Origin: Chloroflexota bacterium
Lineage (GTDB): Bacteria > Chloroflexota > UBA6077 > FW602-bin22 > JACQUS01
Direction of reading: 5' to 3'
Assembly: GCA_016210125.1 (NCBI GenBank)
Contig: JACQUS010000386.1
Span: forward strand, 1 to 15,810
Length of the DNA stretch: 15,810 nt
This document shows, piece after piece, positions 9,527-15,652 of this stretch. A program made the position numbers and the translations under genes. The stretch's first letter is position 1. Each line of letters starts with the position of its first letter. The notes beneath the pieces were generated by a model. That model did no database searches. It saw only the letters and a program-made list of their open reading frames with translations, and was not told the origin of the DNA.

Positions 9527-10378
9527 ATGTCCGCCCTGGGCGCGACGCTGCTCTGGGGCACGCAGGGGCCGGTGGCCAAGGTGCTGGTCACCGATGCCAC
9601 GTTCATGCCCCTCGCCGCGCTGCGCGGTGCAGCGGCGGCCGCGCTGCTCCTGGCCATCGTCGGCGGGCAGCGCGGCTGGAAGGCGCTAGCGCTGCCGCGC
9701 GACGATCTCTTGCGGGTGGTGGGCGTCGGCGTCGTCGGCCTGGGCATCTGCCAGATCGCCTGGCTCTACGCACTGGTTCACATCCCCGTGTCGGTCACCG
9801 TCATCCTGACGAACACCTCGCCGGTCTACATCGCCTTGCTGGCCGTCTTGTGGCTGGGTGAGCCGCTACGGCGCGACATGGTGCTCGGCATGCTGCTCTC
9901 GTTCGCCGGGGTCGTGCTGCTGGTGCTGCGCGGCGGAGGCCCGACCGGGGTGCTCGACCCGGGCGGCGTGGCGGCGGCGCTGCTCAGCGGCCTCGGGTGG
10001 GCGGTGTTCACCGTCGGGGGCCGTAGCCTCGTCGCGCGCCATGAGCCGACGCGCGTGGTCGCGCTGGCGGCCGTGGTCGGCGCGCTGTGCCTCGTGCCGC
10101 TCGCCGCGCTGCTGGCGCCGTGGACCGCGCTCGCGGGCAGGCCCGAGGTGCTGGCCGGCGCTCTCTATCTCGGCCTGGTGCCGGTCGCCATCGGCTACGT
10201 GCTATGGTATGGGGCGTTGCGCAGACTGCGCGCCGCGCAGGCCGCGGCGTTCCAGTACCTCGTGCCCGTGTGGACCGTGGCCATTGCCGCCGTCTGGCTT
10301 GGCGAGCCGCTGACGGCGCCCCTCGCCGGCGGCATGGCGCTGGTCATCGCCGGCGTCTGGCTGGTGCAGCGCCGGTGA
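9527..10378 (+). CDS. EamA/DMT-family transporter, copy 1
   Basis: This protein of about 283 residues belongs to the drug/metabolite transporter superfamily, with two EamA repeats of five helices each (about 1-131 and 148-283). SALGATLLWGTQGPVAKVL opens the first repeat. AWLYALVHIPVSVTVILTNTSPVYIALLAVLWLGEPL and FQYLVPVWTVAIAAVWLGEPL are the conserved ends of each repeat. Export of amino acids, purines or other metabolites is usual for the family, but the substrate cannot be assigned. The ATG at 9527 is chosen for GGAG at 9518-9521. An in-frame TTG at 9479, overlapping the previous gene by 11 bp, would add 16 residues. It is closely related to the next gene and probably arose by tandem duplication. 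Confidence 0.88.
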   Translation: MSALGATLLWGTQGPVAKVLVTDATFMPLAALRGAAAAALLLAIVGGQRGWKALALPRDDLLRVVGVGVVGLGICQIAWLYALVHIPVSVTVILTNTSPVYIALLAVLWLGEPLRRDMVLGMLLSFAGVVLLVLRGGGPTGVLDPGGVAAALLSGLGWAVFTVGGRSLVARHEPTRVVALAAVVGALCLVPLAALLAPWTALAGRPEVLAGALYLGLVPVAIGYVLWYGALRRLRAAQAAAFQYLVPVWTVAIAAVWLGEPLTAPLAGGMALVIAGVWLVQRR

Positions 10379-10420
10379 TGCGGCCCACTGCGGCGAGGCC
10401 GGACGGGAGTGTGCCGCCCG

Positions 10421-11356
10421 ATGTGGCATCGACACGCGCCCGGTGGCGTCGCCGGACTCCTGCGGCGCGCGGGCCTGCGCGGGCGCGCGCCCGAGCCCCG
10501 CGGCTACGCGGCGGCCTTCGGCGCGACACTGCTCTGGGGCGTTTCGACTCCGCTGGTCAAGGTCCTGCTGGCGCAGGCCGGCGTCCTCGCCATCGGGTCG
10601 GCGCGGTCCGCCGTGGCCACGCTGGTCCTCTCCGTGCTGCTGTGGCTGCGGCACGGTCGCAGCGGCTTCGTCCTATCGCGCGACGAGTTGCTGCGGCTCG
10701 CGTTCGTCACCTCGGCCGGCTGGGTGGTCTGCCAGATCGCCTGGCTCGTCGCGCTGGCGCGCATCTCGGCCGCAGTGACGATCATCCTCTCGAACACGTC
10801 GCCGATGTTCGTCGCGCTGATGGCGGCGCTCTGGCTGCACGAGCCGCTGGGCCGGCGCGCGCTAGCCGGGCTGGTCGTCTCTTTCGCCGGCATCCTGCTG
10901 GTGATCGGCGGCGGGAGCGAGCCGAGCGGGCCACTCGACCTGCTCGGCGTCGGGGCGGCGCTGCTCAGCGCGGCGACCTGGGCCGGCTACACCGTCGGCT
11001 GCCGCTCGCTGCTCAAGCGCCACGATCCGCTGCGCATCGCGGCGCTGAGCAGCATCATCGCGTCCTGCTGGATCGTTCCCCTCGGCTTCTTCGAGCCGCC
11101 GGAGTCGCGCATTCGCTCGCTGGAGGTCTTGCTGGGCACGCTCTACCTCGGCGTCGTGCCCCACGTCATCGCTAACATGCTGTTTTACTTCGCCCTGCGG
11201 CGGCTGCCGGCGGTGCAGGTCGGCGCTTTCCAGTACACCGTGCCGCTGTGGGCAGTGGTCCTGTCCGCCGTCTGGCTCGGCGAGGCGATCACGCCACCGC
11301 TCATCGCCGGCATGCTGCTCGTGCTCGCCGGTGTGCGCCTGGCGCAGCAGCGCTGA
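10421..11356 (+). CDS. EamA/DMT-family transporter, copy 2
   Basis: This protein of about 311 residues has the same two-repeat architecture as its neighbour. Matching landmarks are AAAFGATLLWGVSTPLVKVL (first helix), CQIAWLVALARISAAVTIILSNTSPMFVALMAALWLHEPL (end of repeat 1) and FQYTVPLWAVVLSAVWLGEAI (end of repeat 2). It carries a basic N-terminal extension of about 25 residues (HRHAPGG...RRAGLRGRAP) before the first helix. The ATG at 10421 is one choice, with GGGAG at 10405-10409 about 11 bases upstream. The in-frame GTG at 10409 overlaps that site and is less likely. The gap to copy 1 is 42 bp. It could form a pair with copy 1 or act alone. Confidence 0.86.
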   Translation: MWHRHAPGGVAGLLRRAGLRGRAPEPRGYAAAFGATLLWGVSTPLVKVLLAQAGVLAIGSARSAVATLVLSVLLWLRHGRSGFVLSRDELLRLAFVTSAGWVVCQIAWLVALARISAAVTIILSNTSPMFVALMAALWLHEPLGRRALAGLVVSFAGILLVIGGGSEPSGPLDLLGVGAALLSAATWAGYTVGCRSLLKRHDPLRIAALSSIIASCWIVPLGFFEPPESRIRSLEVLLGTLYLGVVPHVIANMLFYFALRRLPAVQVGAFQYTVPLWAVVLSAVWLGEAITPPLIAGMLLVLAGVRLAQQR

Positions 11357-11364
11357 GGCTGGGG

Positions 11365-11376
11365 TTGCGCTATACT
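11365..11376 (+). promoter_or_regulatory. Predicted promoter of the prpF-like gene
   Basis: TATACT (11371-11376) preceded directly by TTGCGC lies 15 bp after the stop of the EamA copy 2 gene. The block 11364-11383 matches the chrA-side promoter at 17 of 20 positions. No clear -35 is present at the normal distance. It would give a leader of about 35 nt containing GGGAGG at 11407-11412. Confidence 0.5.
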
Positions 11377-11418
11377 TCCGCCGGCGTGCGACGGCTGCGC
11401 GGCCGTGGGAGGTGTGAG

Positions 11419-12579
11419 GTGCTCTTCGGCGACCAGGTAGCCATCCGCTGCATCTTCCTGCGCGGCGGGACCAGCCGCGGCCTATACTTCAAGGCGCACG
11501 ACCTGCCGGCCGACTCGGCCGTGCGCGACGGCCTCCTGCTGTCAGCCTTCGGCAGCCCCGACGTGCGGCAGATCAACGGCATCGGCGGGGGCGACTCGCA
11601 CACGAGCAAGGTCATGATCATCGCCCGCTCCACGCGCCCCGATTGCGACGTGGACTACACCTTCGGTCAGGTCGGTGTGACCGTCCCGCGAGTGGACTGG
11701 AAAGGCAACTGCGGCAACCTCACAGCCGCCGTGGGCATGTACGCGGTCGACGAGGGCCTCGTGCCGCTCGTCGAGCCGGTGACGCAGGTGCGAGCCTTCA
11801 ACACGAACACGCAGAAGCGCATCTTCATCGACGTGCCGATCAGTGGGCGGCACGCCGCCGTACTCGGCGAGTGCGCCATCGACGGCGTGCCCGGCACCGG
11901 AGCGCGCTACCTGGTCGACTTCCGCGAGTCGGTCGGCGCGGGCACGGGCACGCTGCTGCCGACGGGCCACGCGCGCGACACAGTCCGCTGGGACGGCCGC
12001 GAGGTCGAGGTGTCCGTCGTCGATGTGGCCAATCTGACCGTGTTCGTCTGCGCGCGCGATGTCGGCCTGCGGGGCGCCGAGCTGGCGGCGCAGCTCAACG
12101 CTGATCAGGGTCTGCTCGATCGGCTGGAGGTGCTGCGCGGGCTGCTGGCCGAGCGCCTGGGCATCGTCCCTGATTGGCGCCGCGCCGCCGATCTGTCGCC
12201 CGTCGTGCCGTTCCTGTGCCTCGTCGCATCGCCGGCCGACTACCTCGCTGCCGACGGGCGGCCGATCGCCGCGGGCGACGTGGACGTCGTCAGCCGGCCG
12301 CTGTCGAGCCAGAAGGCCCACAAATCGCACCAGGCGACCGTGGGCGTGTGCGTGAGCGTCGCGGCGCGGCTGCCGGGCACCGTCGTGCACGAGGTGGCCC
12401 GCCCCGACGACGGCACGGGCCGCGTGCGCATCGGCCACTCCGCCGGGACGCTCGGCCTAGCCGTGACGCTCGCGCAGCACCCGGACGGCTACACCGTCGA
12501 GCGGGCCGCGCTAGAGCGCACCTGCCGGCGGCTGATGGACGGCGCGGTCTACGTGCCGAAGACGGTGCTGGAGCCGTAG
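11419..12579 (+). CDS. prpF: PrpF-family isomerase (2-methylaconitate isomerase-like)
   Basis: This 386-residue protein belongs to the PrpF family, which isomerises unsaturated di/tricarboxylates. PrpF itself converts trans-aconitate-type products in the 2-methylcitrate cycle, and relatives include oxalomesaconate tautomerases. The family landmarks are RGGTSRGLYF (15-24), GIGGGDSHTSKV (54-65, Lys64), DVDYTFGQV (77-85) and GNCGNLTAAVG (96-106, Cys98). The second diaminopimelate-epimerase-like half has QKAHKSHQATVGVCVSVAARLPGTVVHEV and RIGHSAGTLG. Lys64 and Cys98 are the best candidates for the catalytic pair, judged from my memory of PrpF. No prpB, prpC, prpD or acnD is in the window, so the substrate is open. 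The GTG start has GGGAGG six bases upstream. The 3' end overlaps the convergent RidA gene by 31 bp. Confidence 0.88.
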   Translation: MLFGDQVAIRCIFLRGGTSRGLYFKAHDLPADSAVRDGLLLSAFGSPDVRQINGIGGGDSHTSKVMIIARSTRPDCDVDYTFGQVGVTVPRVDWKGNCGNLTAAVGMYAVDEGLVPLVEPVTQVRAFNTNTQKRIFIDVPISGRHAAVLGECAIDGVPGTGARYLVDFRESVGAGTGTLLPTGHARDTVRWDGREVEVSVVDVANLTVFVCARDVGLRGAELAAQLNADQGLLDRLEVLRGLLAERLGIVPDWRRAADLSPVVPFLCLVASPADYLAADGRPIAAGDVDVVSRPLSSQKAHKSHQATVGVCVSVAARLPGTVVHEVARPDDGTGRVRIGHSAGTLGLAVTLAQHPDGYTVERAALERTCRRLMDGAVYVPKTVLEP

Positions 12580-12959
12580 TCGGGCATCACGGCGATGGCT
12601 TCGATCTCGATAAGGATGCCCGGGCTGAGGCGGGCGATCTGGATGCCCGTGCGCGCCGGCATGCCCTCCTTGAAGTACGTCCTGTACAGTTCATTGAAGG
12701 CCGGTCGGTCGTCGAGGTTCGTGAAGTAGCAGATGACCTTGACGACGTGGTCCATCGACGTCCCGGCGGCCTCGAGCGCGGCCTTGATGTTGTCCAGCGC
12801 CTGGCGGCCCTGGCTGAGGATGTCGCTCCCCACAGGCTCGCCGGTCGCAGGGTGCACGCCGGTCGTCCCGGCGGTGAAGACGAAGCCGCCGGCGCGTACG
12901 GCCGGCGACAGCACCGGGTTGTGCTTCCTCCCCGGTACGGTGATGCACTCGCGCTGCAC
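12549..12959 (-). CDS. RidA/YjgF-family protein
   Basis: This 136-residue protein belongs to the RidA (YjgF/YER057c/UK114) family, trimeric proteins that often hydrolyse reactive enamine/imine intermediates made by PLP enzymes. The family pattern is present: FTAGTTGVHPATGEPVG (28-44), QALDNIKAALEAAGTSMDHVVKVICYFTNLDD (53-84), then PARTGIQIARLSPGILIEIEAIA (101-123). Arg103 and Glu120 are the positions that bind carboxylate in active RidA proteins. The GTG start at 12959 has a strong GGAGGA on the minus strand, next to the stop of the upstream gene, 10 bp away. The last ten codons or so are encoded antisense to the end of the prpF-like gene. A role linked to PLP enzymes or to the PrpF-like substrate is only inference. 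Confidence 0.92.
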   Translation of the reverse strand: MQRECITVPGRKHNPVLSPAVRAGGFVFTAGTTGVHPATGEPVGSDILSQGRQALDNIKAALEAAGTSMDHVVKVICYFTNLDDRPAFNELYRTYFKEGMPARTGIQIARLSPGILIEIEAIAVMPDYGSSTVFGT

Positions 12960-12969
12960 GATCTCCTCC

Positions 12970-13335
12970 TTAGCGCTCCGCTCCGATGGCCTCGTAGAGC
13001 ACGTGCCGCCGATTGCGCGTGTACGGGCGCACTTCGGTAGCCCAGCGCCCCTCGTCTACGACGGCGCAGAATGCCTGGCTGGTCAGCACGTCGGGGCTCT
13101 CGAGCTCGTACAGCGCGATGTAGCGCGGCAGGTCGTCGCTGCGCGAGGTGCGCCGCTCGCCGCCGACGAAGAGCGTCGTCTCGTCCTGCCGCCGATAGCG
13201 CCGCGCACCGAGCACGCCGGGCACGCGGCTGATCGCCGGCACGTGCTCGGTGTCGTATACCTCGTTGAGCAGCGCCTCCTTCTCCGGGTCTACGTCCATG
13301 CTGACGACGAGCAGGTAGCGCCCCTTACCAGCCAT
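12970..13335 (-). CDS. Small dimeric alpha/beta-barrel protein (EthD / DUF4286-like)
   Basis: This 121-residue protein looks like a ferredoxin-like dimeric alpha/beta barrel. It begins with strand RYLLVVSMDVD, then a helix PEKEALLNEVYDTEHVPAISRVPGVLGARRY (18-48). That arrangement, with DTEH (28-31) and VPGV, is typical of EthD-like or DUF4286-like proteins. A second strand-helix unit covers YIALYELESPDVLTSQAFCAVVDEG (72-96). Members include small monooxygenases, dehalogenase-associated proteins and many of unknown function. The ATG at 13335 has GGGAGG six bases upstream on the minus strand. It sits 10 bp ahead of the RidA gene, so the two form an operon. A promoter with a perfect TTGACA -35 lies just upstream. 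Confidence 0.78.
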   Translation of the reverse strand: MAGKGRYLLVVSMDVDPEKEALLNEVYDTEHVPAISRVPGVLGARRYRRQDETTLFVGGERRTSRSDDLPRYIALYELESPDVLTSQAFCAVVDEGRWATEVRPYTRNRRHVLYEAIGAER

Positions 13336-13363
13336 GCCTCGCCTCCCTTTGCGCCGCACAGCG

Positions 13364-13392
13364 AGTGTCCGGCAGCGCGGCGGCGCTGTCAA
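13364..13392 (-). promoter_or_regulatory. Predicted promoter of the alpha/beta-barrel and RidA operon
   Basis: On the minus strand TTGACA (13387-13392) is a perfect -35. Exactly 17 bases downstream is GACACT (13364-13369), a weak -10 matching three of six positions. The start codon is 28 bp further on, with the ribosome binding site between. Nothing else is evident in the 152-bp gap 13336-13487. Confidence 0.5.
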
Positions 13393-13487
13393 CCGGGTAG
13401 AGCCACCGTCGCGCCGCCGTAGCAGAGCGAAGCAAGTGCACTGTGCGAAGGCTCCCGCAGCACGAGGTACACCGTGCCTCGCTCTCG

Positions 13488-14276
13488 CTACATCGCGCCG
13501 CGCTGCCACATCGCCGTCGGCAGGGCCTCCGGGACGAAGACGACGAGCGCCCCGTACGCTATCAGGGCCACGGCCGCCACGTGCGCCACGCGCGGGCCGA
13601 CCGGCAGCGACTTCTCGGCGAAGATGAGCACGGTGATCACGGCCATCGCCGCGACGTTCATCACGCCGAGCGGGAACAGGATGACGAACAGCAGCCAGCA
13701 GCACCCGAGGCAGTAGACGCCGTGCTCGAGGCCCATGCGCAGCGTGCCAAGGTAGCCGTCGCGCCAGCCGTTTAGGATGAAGTCGAGCGGCGTGCGGCAC
13801 TTCGCCAGGCAGGCATGCTTCAGCGGCGAAAGCTGGTAGACGCCGGCCAGCACGAGCGTGGCCCCGCCCAGCCGCGCCGTGTTCTCCATCAGCCACATCG
13901 ACTTCGCCGCTAGCGCCTGCGCCGCCACGGCCGCCGCGTAGGCCAGTGCACCGAAGAGCGTCCAGATCGCCAGGTACGCGCTGACGAAGACCCAGGTCGG
14001 CACGAACGACTGCCCGTCCTGCCGCCGGCCGTCGTGCACGCGCGCGAACGTCAGGATCATCGGTGCCGCCGTCGGAAACATCATGGCGACCATCATCGCG
14101 ACCCAGAGGGCCAGGAAGAGCGGCGCGCTCATACCCATGGTCAGGCCCATCATGCGCTCGTCCGCGCTGCCGGCCTGCCACAGCAGGAGCGCCCACGCCG
14201 TGGCCGCCAAGAGCAGCAGCGCCGCCAGGATCAGGTTGCGCTCGCGCGACATCGGATGAGCCGTCGTCGATCTCAC
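13488..14276 (-). CDS. DUF2182-family integral membrane protein
   Basis: This 262-residue polytopic membrane protein matches the DUF2182 pattern. The conserved MMVAMMFPTAAPM helix is at 61-73. YQLSPLKHACLAKCRTPL (147-164) has H154, C156 and C160. MGLEHGVYCLGCCWLLF (181-197) has H185, C189, C192 and C193, followed by LGVMNVAAMAV. The Met- and Cys/His-rich helices have led to its description as a predicted metal-binding membrane protein, but no function is established that I know of. About six to seven hydrophobic helices are visible. The GTG start at 14276 overlaps the stop of the upstream NrtS-like gene (GTGA), so translation is coupled. The usual DUF1326 partner is absent here; an NrtS-like protein takes its place. 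Confidence 0.88.
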   Translation of the reverse strand: MRSTTAHPMSRERNLILAALLLLAATAWALLLWQAGSADERMMGLTMGMSAPLFLALWVAMMVAMMFPTAAPMILTFARVHDGRRQDGQSFVPTWVFVSAYLAIWTLFGALAYAAAVAAQALAAKSMWLMENTARLGGATLVLAGVYQLSPLKHACLAKCRTPLDFILNGWRDGYLGTLRMGLEHGVYCLGCCWLLFVILFPLGVMNVAAMAVITVLIFAEKSLPVGPRVAHVAAVALIAYGALVVFVPEALPTAMWQRGAM

Positions 14277-14662
14277 CGGTCGTCCTCCGCACGGCCAACG
14301 TCGCCGCGGCTACCCGCGTCGCCGCGGCGACGGCTATTGCCGAGCGCACCCCACGTGGCGACGCAGAAGGGCACGGCGTACGTCAGCGGGATCTTCCAGG
14401 GCAGCGTCGTCGGGACATCGCCGGCGAGCAGGAGATTGCCCTGGTTGATGGCCACGAGGATCGTTCCGACGACCAGCGCCGTTAGCGCCGAGCGCCCCAG
14501 CAGCGGCCGATAGCGGACAGCGCAGCCGAGACGGCGGCGCTCCCCGCCGACGATGTACGAAACGCCGCCCCGGAGCGCGCACCCACAGCGGGAGCATGCT
14601 CGCGGGCCGCCGCCCTCGCCACCGCCCGCTCCCGTCGAAGCCTGCCTGCTCGGCGTGCCCAC
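14273..14662 (-). CDS. NrtS-like small membrane protein with zinc-knuckle-like N-terminus
   Basis: The C-terminal part carries the NrtS family pattern: TALVVGTILVAINQGNLLLAG, then PWKIPLTYAVPFCVATWGALGNSR, which form two transmembrane helices. NrtS proteins were described as small nitrate/nitrite transporters in cyanobacteria. Before the helices is a Cys-containing segment, CSRCGCALRGG then GERRRLGCAVRYRPLL, resembling a short zinc ribbon. It has an intact CxxC, but where a second CxxC is expected only the last Cys remains (RRLGC). The C-terminal tail is Arg/Gly/Asp-rich and charged. The start is uncertain: GTG at 14662 (129 aa) is used here, while ATG at 14770 (165 aa) has no ribosome binding site. 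A -10-like GATAAT (14726-14731, minus) favours the shorter form. The stop overlaps the DUF2182 start. Confidence 0.75.
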   Translation of the reverse strand: MGTPSRQASTGAGGGEGGGPRACSRCGCALRGGVSYIVGGERRRLGCAVRYRPLLGRSALTALVVGTILVAINQGNLLLAGDVPTTLPWKIPLTYAVPFCVATWGALGNSRRRGDAGSRGDVGRAEDDR

Positions 14663-14802
14663 GACTCCGCCACCGCCGCACCTCGGGACCCCGCCCGTAC
14701 GGGTCAGCGCCCCGACCCAGGAGATATTATCGCGGACGTGGCAGCGCCGTGGAGTAGCCGGGCGTATCATATGAAATCAGGAGTTAGGCGCGGGAGGCAA
14801 CG
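14663..14802. promoter_or_regulatory. Divergent regulatory region between the NrtS-like and amidotransferase genes
   Basis: This is a locally more A/T-rich stretch between two divergent genes. For the minus-strand gene a possible -10 is GATAAT (14726-14731). For the plus-strand gene a possible -10 is TATCAT (14765-14770), about 32 bp before the ATG. Neither has a convincing -35. The amidotransferase ribosome binding site GGGAGG is at 14792-14797. Confidence 0.35.
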
Positions 14803-15567
14803 ATGTGCGAGCTCCTCGGCCTTGCGTTCAGCGAGCCGGTAACCGCCCGTGTCTCTTTTCGCGGTTTTCGGCATCGTGGCAGCTATAACCCCGACGGGTG
14901 GGGTTTGGCTTGGTTTACCAGCGATCAGGCGAACATCTGCAAGGAGGCGAAACCGGCGAACGAGAGCGAGGAGGCTGCCGCGCTGGCCGAGGAAAGGCAA
15001 CTCACGAGCCGGATCTTCATCGGTCACGTGCGCCGCGCCAGCATCGGGGGAGTATGCTACGATAACACTCACCCGTTTCAGCAGGCTCTTCGCGGTGCCA
15101 GCGTCGTGCTCGCGCACAACGGCACGCTGCAAGGACTCCGCCCGCCCAGGCGCTTCCGCCCCAAGGGCAAAACGGACTCGGAGCAGGCGCTCTGTCTGAT
15201 GCTCGACTGGATGGACGAGAAGGACGTGTCGTTTTCCGACTTTGCCGAGATCGAAACATGGCTGCGGGATCTGAACGACCGCGGCAAGATGAACTTGTTG
15301 TTTTCCAACGGTTCCGAACTCTTCGCCTATCGTGACAGTAATGGCTATAATGGCCTTTGCTTCACCTACCGAAAGGCGCCCTTCTCCTCGATCAGGCTCG
15401 AGGACGAAGATTGCGGTGTAGAGCTTGCAGAGGAAAAGCGGCCGTCGGAGAAGGGCTTCGTGATTGCCACAAGACCCCTGACGAACGAACGATGGTGCGA
15501 TCTGACGAAGGGTCGCCTCCTCGTCATCCGTGACGGGGAGGCGGTGTTTGGTGATCCTCGTTCCTAA
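14803..15567 (+). CDS. Class II glutamine amidotransferase (YafJ-like)
   Basis: This 254-residue protein is an N-terminal-nucleophile glutamine amidotransferase without an attached synthase domain. The start MCELLG places Cys2 at the N-terminus once Met is removed. Other conserved segments are FRHRGSYNPDGWGLAWF (22-38), IGHVRRAS (73-80), DNTHPF (87-92) and LAHNGTL (103-109), which build the glutamine pocket. These match YafJ-type stand-alone enzymes, whose acceptor is generally unknown; some relatives take part in ergothioneine or other amide chemistry. The ATG has GGGAGG five bases upstream. Codon use is clearly less GC-rich than in the neighbours (for example AGT, AAT, TAT and TTT codons near 15300-15360), which suggests recent acquisition. 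It is convergent with the hicB-like gene. Confidence 0.92.
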   Translation: MCELLGLAFSEPVTARVSFRGFRHRGSYNPDGWGLAWFTSDQANICKEAKPANESEEAAALAEERQLTSRIFIGHVRRASIGGVCYDNTHPFQQALRGASVVLAHNGTLQGLRPPRRFRPKGKTDSEQALCLMLDWMDEKDVSFSDFAEIETWLRDLNDRGKMNLLFSNGSELFAYRDSNGYNGLCFTYRKAPFSSIRLEDEDCGVELAEEKRPSEKGFVIATRPLTNERWCDLTKGRLLVIRDGEAVFGDPRS

Positions 15568-15580
15568 GCAGCAATAGCAC

Positions 15581-15615
15581 CGGCCGGCGCTGATGAGGCG
15601 CCAGCGCCACGGCCG
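15581..15615. terminator. Large stem-loop between the amidotransferase and hicB-like genes
   Basis: GGCGCTG (15586-15592) pairs with CAGCGCC (15602-15608) around a nine-base loop. An outer CGGCC (15581-15585) pairs with GGCCG (15611-15615) across a two-base bulge, giving 12 paired bases. It begins 14 bp after the amidotransferase stop and lies 38 bp beyond the stop of the convergent hicB-like gene. It is a good candidate for a bidirectional GC-rich terminator, although no T-run follows. Confidence 0.5.
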
Positions 15616-15652
15616 CTAGACGATGGGGGCGAGGCGACGGGCAGCCCCGGGG

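Noticed and set aside
11248..11418. Open upstream extension of the prpF-like frame into the second EamA gene
   Set aside because: It overlaps EamA coding sequence out of frame and crosses the predicted promoter; the GTG at 11419 follows GGGAGG and starts right before the conserved RGGTSRG.
11483..11488. Third TATACT in the prpF region
   Set aside because: It falls inside the conserved coding motif RGGTSRGLYF and lacks the flanking bases shared by the two promoter candidates.
13450..13490. Small inverted repeat (GCACG...CGTGC / CGAGG...CCTCG) after the DUF2182 gene
   Set aside because: Two alternative five-bp stems with long loops and no T-run; expected by chance at this GC content.
13336..14349. 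Long open extension upstream of the alpha/beta-barrel gene
   Set aside because: It runs through the DUF2182 gene in another frame with Arg/Gly-rich sequence; the ATG at 13335 has its own ribosome binding site and promoter.
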